A program made the translations under genes and the position numbers. From CANIZL01 sp043788645 (lineage in GTDB: Bacteria > Verrucomicrobiota > Verrucomicrobiia > Limisphaerales > UBA9464), in the NCBI GenBank assembly GCA_043788645.1, contig JAYVTS010000086.1, positions 1 through 17,576 on the forward strand: a stretch of 17,576 bases of DNA, read 5' to 3'. This document shows, piece by piece, positions 14,333 through 17,576 of this stretch; within the stretch, counting starts at the first letter, position 1; every line of letters begins with the position of its first letter. The notes under the pieces are model-generated. The model had not been told where the DNA came from and did not search any database. It was given only the letters and a program-made list of their open reading frames with translations.

Positions 14333-16429
14333 CTAGGCTGCTCGACCGAACTTCTTTTCCAATTCCTTGTAATTCATCTCAAGGAGCGTAGGGCGTCCGT
14401 GAGGGCAGGTATAGGGCATATCACAACGGCGTAGGTCTTCGACGAGTTGCAAGACCTCGGCGTCTCGGAGGATATCGTTCGCTTTGACGGCGTGGCGACA
14501 GACGGTCTTGGCGACCACGAGTTCGGAGAGTCGGCCGACGTTGACCCCGGTGCCCGCGGCCTTGAGTTCGTCGATCAACTCAAACGCGAATTGTTTCGAG
14601 TTAGAGGCCTTGACCGTTGGCGGCAGGCCATCGAGTAGAAAGGTGCGATCACCAAATTCGCTGAGGCCAACTCCAAGTTTGGTCAGTGTCTCCAGATTCT
14701 GTCGTACGAACGCCGCGTCCCGGGGAGAAAGTTCGACCGTTTCCGGAAGCAAAAGGCGTTGGCTCGGCGCTTGCCCACTCTCTTCCAGGCGCCGGAGCAT
14801 CTGCTCATAAAGCACGCGTTCATGGGCCGCGTGTTGATCCATCAGCACCAGGCCTCGATCCGATTCCAAAAGGACGTAAAGTTTCCCAAGAATTCCGAGC
14901 AAACGAAGCGGAATTTGGAGCAGTGGGGTAGGAACCGACGGATACGAAAGTGGCGGAAGAGCGACCGGTCCTGGACTGGGCGAAGAAACGGACGCTGAAG
15001 CTAGAGTTGGGGCTGGAGCCGGAGTCAATGGCGGCACGGGAGCCAACGCGGGCGCTGCTGCAGTGGGGAGGTTTCGCTCCAGGTTTGGCCAAACTGGCGG
15101 CTGAAGAATGGTTGGGGTCGGTGGCTTGAGTGATCGGGGCAGGACGGGTTCGGTCGGTACCGGTGGCGGCGGTGGTGGTGTCCAGAAGGATTCGGCGGGT
15201 GGCGCGGCCTTCGACGTTTGGGCCGGTGATTCTGGGGCCGTGGTCTGAGGCGAGAGGTGGCTCGTGGTGGGTTGGTGGCTCGGTCCGGTTTCGTGCGGGG
15301 GCGTGGCATATTTCAGCAACGTCTCACGCACCGCTTTAGCCACGAGATGACGAACGGCTCTTTCTTCGCGAAACTTAACCTCGCGTTTCTGCGGATGAAT
15401 ATTCACGTCCACCGCGGCCGGATCGATTTCGAGAAAGAGGCAGCACACGGGATAGCGGCCTTTCATCAAAGCGGTGTGATAGCCTTCAACGAGGGCAAAA
15501 CTCAACCCACGATTCTCTACTGGCCGCTGGTTTACAAAGAGGTGCTGATCATCTCGAGTACTCCGCGAGACTCCGGGTGCTCCCAAAAATCCCCACAAAC
15601 GGAACGAGGCAAAAGCCGGTCGGCTGGGGTCAATCAGGGGTGCATCGGCCAGTCCGAAGGCGGGAGCACTGCCGGGAGGATCGTCGAAGAGTTGAGCGCC
15701 GGTTGCCTCCTCAATTTCGGTACGAAAATCAACGGGGAGCAAGGGGACGTCATTCCCGAGGAAGATTTTTAGCCGCTCCTGCAATGCCGGAAAGCGCTCC
15801 GCCTCGGTGCTCCACTTAACGGGGGGTAATTGCCAAATCGTGCGGCCATCGCTGGTAAAAGTGAATCCGACTTGGGGATACGCGAGCGCCACCAGAGTCA
15901 GATAATGTTGTAAGTGGGCTCGCTCGGTCTCCTCCGCTCGTAAAAATTTTCGGCGGGCTGGAAGATTGAAAAAGAGAGAGCGTACCTCGACCACCGTGCC
16001 CGAGGCACAACTGGCGGCTTTCACTTCGAGGATCTTGCCGCCGTTAATGAGGATTTGGGTGCCTTCTCCCGTGGCATCCTCCCGCTCTCGGCTGGTGAGG
16101 GTGAACCGGCTGACGCTGGCAATGCTGGGGATGGCCTCCCCTCGAAAGCCCATGGTGCGAATTCCCGCCAGATCTTCCGCCCGTGTGATCTTGCTCGTGG
16201 CGTGACGCTCTAGGCAAAGCAGGGCGTCGTCTTTGCTCATCCCGCAGCCGTCATCGGTGACGCGGATGAGACTTCGCCCGCCCGCGGCAATCTCGACGTG
16301 GAGACGGGTGCAACCGGCGTCGAGTGCATTCTCGACGAGTTCTTTGGCGACGCTGGCGGGCCGTTCCACGACTTCGCCGGCCGCGATTTGATTCGCGACC
16401 TGTTCCGGCAACAAGTGGATGCGGTTCAC
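14333..16429 (-). CDS. mutL: DNA mismatch repair protein MutL (endonuclease type)
   Basis: Links MutS mismatch recognition to strand removal. The N-terminal GHKL ATPase has Glu30 and Asn34 in KELVENALDAG, DDGCGM (59-64) and GFRGEA (94-99); HLFVNQRPV (297-304) begins the transducer domain. A very Pro/Ala-rich linker spans about 377-505. The C-terminal domain has the full endonuclease motif DQHAAHERVLYE (531-542; DQHA-x2-E-x4-E), Cys644 in CRHAVKA, and CPHGRP (675-680), so it is a nicking MutL like those of bacteria lacking MutH. The 698-residue length is slightly above usual because of the linker. The start is GTG 16429, giving the exact family N-terminus, and GTGA overlaps the stop of an upstream ORF. 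mutS is not in the window. Confidence 0.96.
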   Translation of the reverse strand: MNRIHLLPEQVANQIAAGEVVERPASVAKELVENALDAGCTRLHVEIAAGGRSLIRVTDDGCGMSKDDALLCLERHATSKITRAEDLAGIRTMGFRGEAIPSIASVSRFTLTSREREDATGEGTQILINGGKILEVKAASCASGTVVEVRSLFFNLPARRKFLRAEETERAHLQHYLTLVALAYPQVGFTFTSDGRTIWQLPPVKWSTEAERFPALQERLKIFLGNDVPLLPVDFRTEIEEATGAQLFDDPPGSAPAFGLADAPLIDPSRPAFASFRLWGFLGAPGVSRSTRDDQHLFVNQRPVENRGLSFALVEGYHTALMKGRYPVCCLFLEIDPAAVDVNIHPQKREVKFREERAVRHLVAKAVRETLLKYATPPHETGPSHQPTTSHLSPQTTAPESPAQTSKAAPPAESFWTPPPPPPVPTEPVLPRSLKPPTPTILQPPVWPNLERNLPTAAAPALAPVPPLTPAPAPTLASASVSSPSPGPVALPPLSYPSVPTPLLQIPLRLLGILGKLYVLLESDRGLVLMDQHAAHERVLYEQMLRRLEESGQAPSQRLLLPETVELSPRDAAFVRQNLETLTKLGVGLSEFGDRTFLLDGLPPTVKASNSKQFAFELIDELKAAGTGVNVGRLSELVVAKTVCRHAVKANDILRDAEVLQLVEDLRRCDMPYTCPHGRPTLLEMNYKELEKKFGRAA

Positions 16430-16689
16430 GAGCGAAAGGGTGCAACGTCGGACGTGCGGGTGAAAGTAGGAAAGCGGGCAACTCTTCCTCGCCCGGATCG
16501 TTCATACTCTTCCAGAACATTTTGAACGATAGGCCACCGCCGCTGAAGAGGGCTTGTCCGAGGAATTCCTCCTCTGATCACACCACACAAAACCAAACCC
16601 ACCGTGTCCGGCCAAGTACCCGACCTGAGCGCGATCATGCCAAATATCCCAAAGAAGAGACCTGCTTTTACCAGCAGCGCGAGGAACAT
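16426..16689 (-). CDS. Possible small membrane protein coupled to mutL
   Basis: 87 residues from ATG 16689; I do not recognise it. The first 25 residues (MFLALLVKAGLFFGIFGMIA) form a strong transmembrane helix, and DTVGLVLCGVIRGGI may be a second, shorter one; the rest is basic and hydrophilic. Its TGA stop overlaps the mutL GTG start (GTGA), and mutL has no Shine-Dalgarno of its own, which favours real translation and coupling. The layout loosely recalls AtpI/AtpR-type small membrane subunits, but I would not assign that. The frame stays open upstream to 17058 through the palindromic element, and that part reads as repeat-derived peptide (HGIHGSHG), not as gene. It could also be chance. Confidence 0.4.
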   Translation of the reverse strand: MFLALLVKAGLFFGIFGMIALRSGTWPDTVGLVLCGVIRGGIPRTSPLQRRWPIVQNVLEEYERSGRGRVARFPTFTRTSDVAPFRS

Positions 16690-16840
16690 CAGTCCGACCC
16701 CGCTTCTGCGCAGAGTTAAGGATCCGTATCCACGCGCTGTTAATATTACTCCTGAGGAGATGGCCGAGAAGTCAGGGAATTGAAAGGTGCTAAACCTTGA
16801 AGTTTGAGCGAGGATTTGCAGGAATAACGTCAGAGCTCCA

Positions 16841-16982
16841 CTAGCACTACAGCGACACTTCCCCGAAATGAACCACGGAATACACAGAATACACGGAAGC
16901 AGAGCGACCTCGGTTCGAGCTTTTCCGTGTGATCCGTGTATTCCGTGGTTACCACCCGTTTTATGTGTCGCTGTAGTGCTAG
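16841..16982. mobile_element. MITE-like palindromic element with 18-bp terminal inverted repeats
   Basis: CTAGCACTACAGCGACAC (16841-16858) and its exact reverse complement GTGTCGCTGTAGTGCTAG (16965-16982) bound a 142-bp unit. The outer CTAG is self-complementary, so it could be a 4-bp target duplication (as in some IS5-type elements), leaving 14-bp repeats CACTACAGCGACAC. Inside, 16871-16898 and 16923-16950 are a second inverted pair of 28 bp with 3 mismatches, each containing AACCACGGAATACAC and ACACGGAA. There is no coding gene inside, so it would be non-autonomous. The AACCACGGAATACAC motif is, as I recall, common as a repeat in Verrucomicrobiota and other bacteria. Confidence 0.75.
16871..16950. 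repeat. Internal AACCACGGAATACAC inverted repeat
   Basis: The two 28-bp arms (16871-16898 and 16923-16950) differ at 3 positions and are separated by 24 bp. Each arm is itself built from imperfect tandem units of about 9-10 bp (ACACGGAA, ACAC.GAAT). Translated, the arms read as NHGIHGNHG-like or TEYTDHTE-like peptides, a common source of false ORFs. Confidence 0.75.
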
Positions 16983-17080
16983 ACAGCGCAAATATCCCGA
17001 TCGCTCGAAGGGCTCCATTCGACACTGGTCCGGGAGTCGTCGAAGTTTCTTTAGTCAAAAATTTCAGGAACTGCCTCTAA

Positions 17081-17104
17081 GGGACTCGGACAAAAAAATC
17101 CAAT
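17081..17104. other. Possible left end of the ISAzo13-type insertion sequence
   Basis: GGGACTCGGACAAAAAAATC begins at 17081, just beyond the transposase stop. Its position and A-rich sequence after a GGGA start are consistent with the terminal repeat of an IS, but the other end lies outside the window, so no pairing can be seen. Confidence 0.3.
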
Positions 17105-17576
17105 TCATGACTCGCGCATCGCACAGGTGCTGCGGGCGACTTTCGCGGTGATGGTGAAGAACCACTTACCCAAGTTGGCAAGTCGTTCGAGGCTTTTCTC
17201 AAAGGGTTTGATTTGCCGTTTGTTCAGGCGGACGCCCTTGGGATAGGATTTCTCTACGAGTGTGGCGATGGGATGCACTCCCTTGTAAGTCATCCCCTCT
17301 GCCATACCGAGGGCCTGGGCCACGGTGCAAAGGGGATCGCCATTCCAGTAGTTTTCCAGGACCCCGAAGACCCGCTCCACCGGGTTGTATTTGCTGTGAT
17401 AAGGCGGGTAGCATGCCAGTTGCACTGTGATGTTGTGGACGGCGCTCAATTCGACCAGACGTTTGATCCATTGTGTACGCACGCCGCTGTTCTCCGGACC
17501 GTTGTCGGCATTGATTACCAGGGTATGTGGAGGATGACCGTTTTTTTTAGCGTGGGCCAGAGCTCCGAAAGGCGAT
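17105..17576 (-). CDS. ISAzo13-family transposase, C-terminal part (runs off window)
   Basis: DDE transposase. The frame is open without a stop from the window edge at 17576 to the stop at 17105, about 157 residues; the true start lies beyond the edge, and the GTG at 17482 is internal. Reading from the edge gives FGALAHAKKNGHPPHTLVIN, then ADNGPENSGVRTQW with the second catalytic Asp, and later YPPYHSKYNPVERVFGVLEN with the catalytic Glu in NPVER. Further landmarks are GMTYKGVHPIATLVEKSYPK and GVRLNKRQIKPFE, all typical of the ISAzo13 family. No frameshift is visible in this part, so the copy may be functional. Confidence 0.85.
   Translation of the reverse strand, partial: SPFGALAHAKKNGHPPHTLVINADNGPENSGVRTQWIKRLVELSAVHNITVQLACYPPYHSKYNPVERVFGVLENYWNGDPLCTVAQALGMAEGMTYKGVHPIATLVEKSYPKGVRLNKRQIKPFEKSLERLANLGKWFFTITAKVARSTCAMRES

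Larger units (their letters stand above)
16690..17104. other. Gap between the mutL operon and the transposase
   Basis: It holds the palindromic element at 16841-16982 and otherwise no supported gene. Short open frames on both strands are translations of the element. The right part, after 16983, leads to the presumed end of the IS near 17081. Confidence 0.45.

Noticed and set aside
15257..15772. 171-residue plus-strand open frame within mutL
   Set aside because: Antisense shadow in the GC-rich, Pro-rich part of mutL.
16871..16950. CRISPR-like short repeats
   Set aside because: The units are inverted arms of one palindrome without spacers, and no cas gene is present.
16693..17058. N-terminal 122 residues of the long minus-strand frame upstream of mutL
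   Set aside because: Much of it is a translation of the palindromic element; frames through such repeats are open on both strands by composition.

Overview
This 17.6 kb window reads as chromosomal bacterial DNA, most likely from a Verrucomicrobiota bacterium (Limisphaerales/Pedosphaera-like) or a close PVC relative. That assignment is inferred from several clues: an EboD-type sugar phosphate cyclase, the remains of a large surface protein built from pre-peptidase-like and putative-Ig repeats, a PQQ-type soluble sugar dehydrogenase, an ISAzo13-type transposase, a palindromic element carrying the AACCACGGAATACAC motif, and generally poor Shine-Dalgarno sequences. No rRNA or tRNA is present to settle it.

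Layout. 1-296: leader of pyrG, carrying one copy of a dispersed repeat. 297-1919 (+): pyrG, CTP synthase. 1969-4323 (-): recQ helicase with a C-terminal HTH extension, and an 11-bp inverted repeat over its first possible start. 4423-5385 (-): a secreted sugar-type substrate-binding protein. 5712-7061 (+): secreted PQQ-type sugar dehydrogenase. 7173-8264 (+): exported protein of unknown function, followed by an intrinsic terminator. 8342-8420: second copy of the dispersed repeat. 8416-9741 (-): frameshifted remnant of a surface protein. 9821-11017 (+): Leu/Ile/Val-type substrate-binding lipoprotein, then a small DUF2007-like gene and a SlyX-like gene. 11564-12793 (-): EboD-like dehydroquinate synthase homologue. 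13016-13732 (+): 6-phosphogluconolactonase. 13856-13974: three consecutive hairpins, the last a textbook terminator, just before a small Zn-ribbon gene (14005-14301, +). 14333-16429 (-): mutL, preceded by a small membrane-protein ORF overlapping it by GTGA. 16841-16982: a 142-bp palindromic MITE-like element. 17105-17576 (-): 3' part of an ISAzo13-family transposase, cut by the window edge.

How the genes work together. The window is mostly single housekeeping genes on both strands rather than one pathway: nucleotide synthesis (pyrG), genome maintenance (recQ, mutL), pentose phosphate pathway (pgl), and sugar or amino-acid sensing and uptake. Both substrate-binding proteins lack adjacent permease and ATPase genes, and eboD lacks the rest of the ebo cluster. 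I see no CRISPR array, toxin-antitoxin pair or recognisable defence operon. The best leads for something undescribed are the structured RNA before the Zn-ribbon gene, the two-copy dispersed repeat, the MITE-like element and the orphan eboD.
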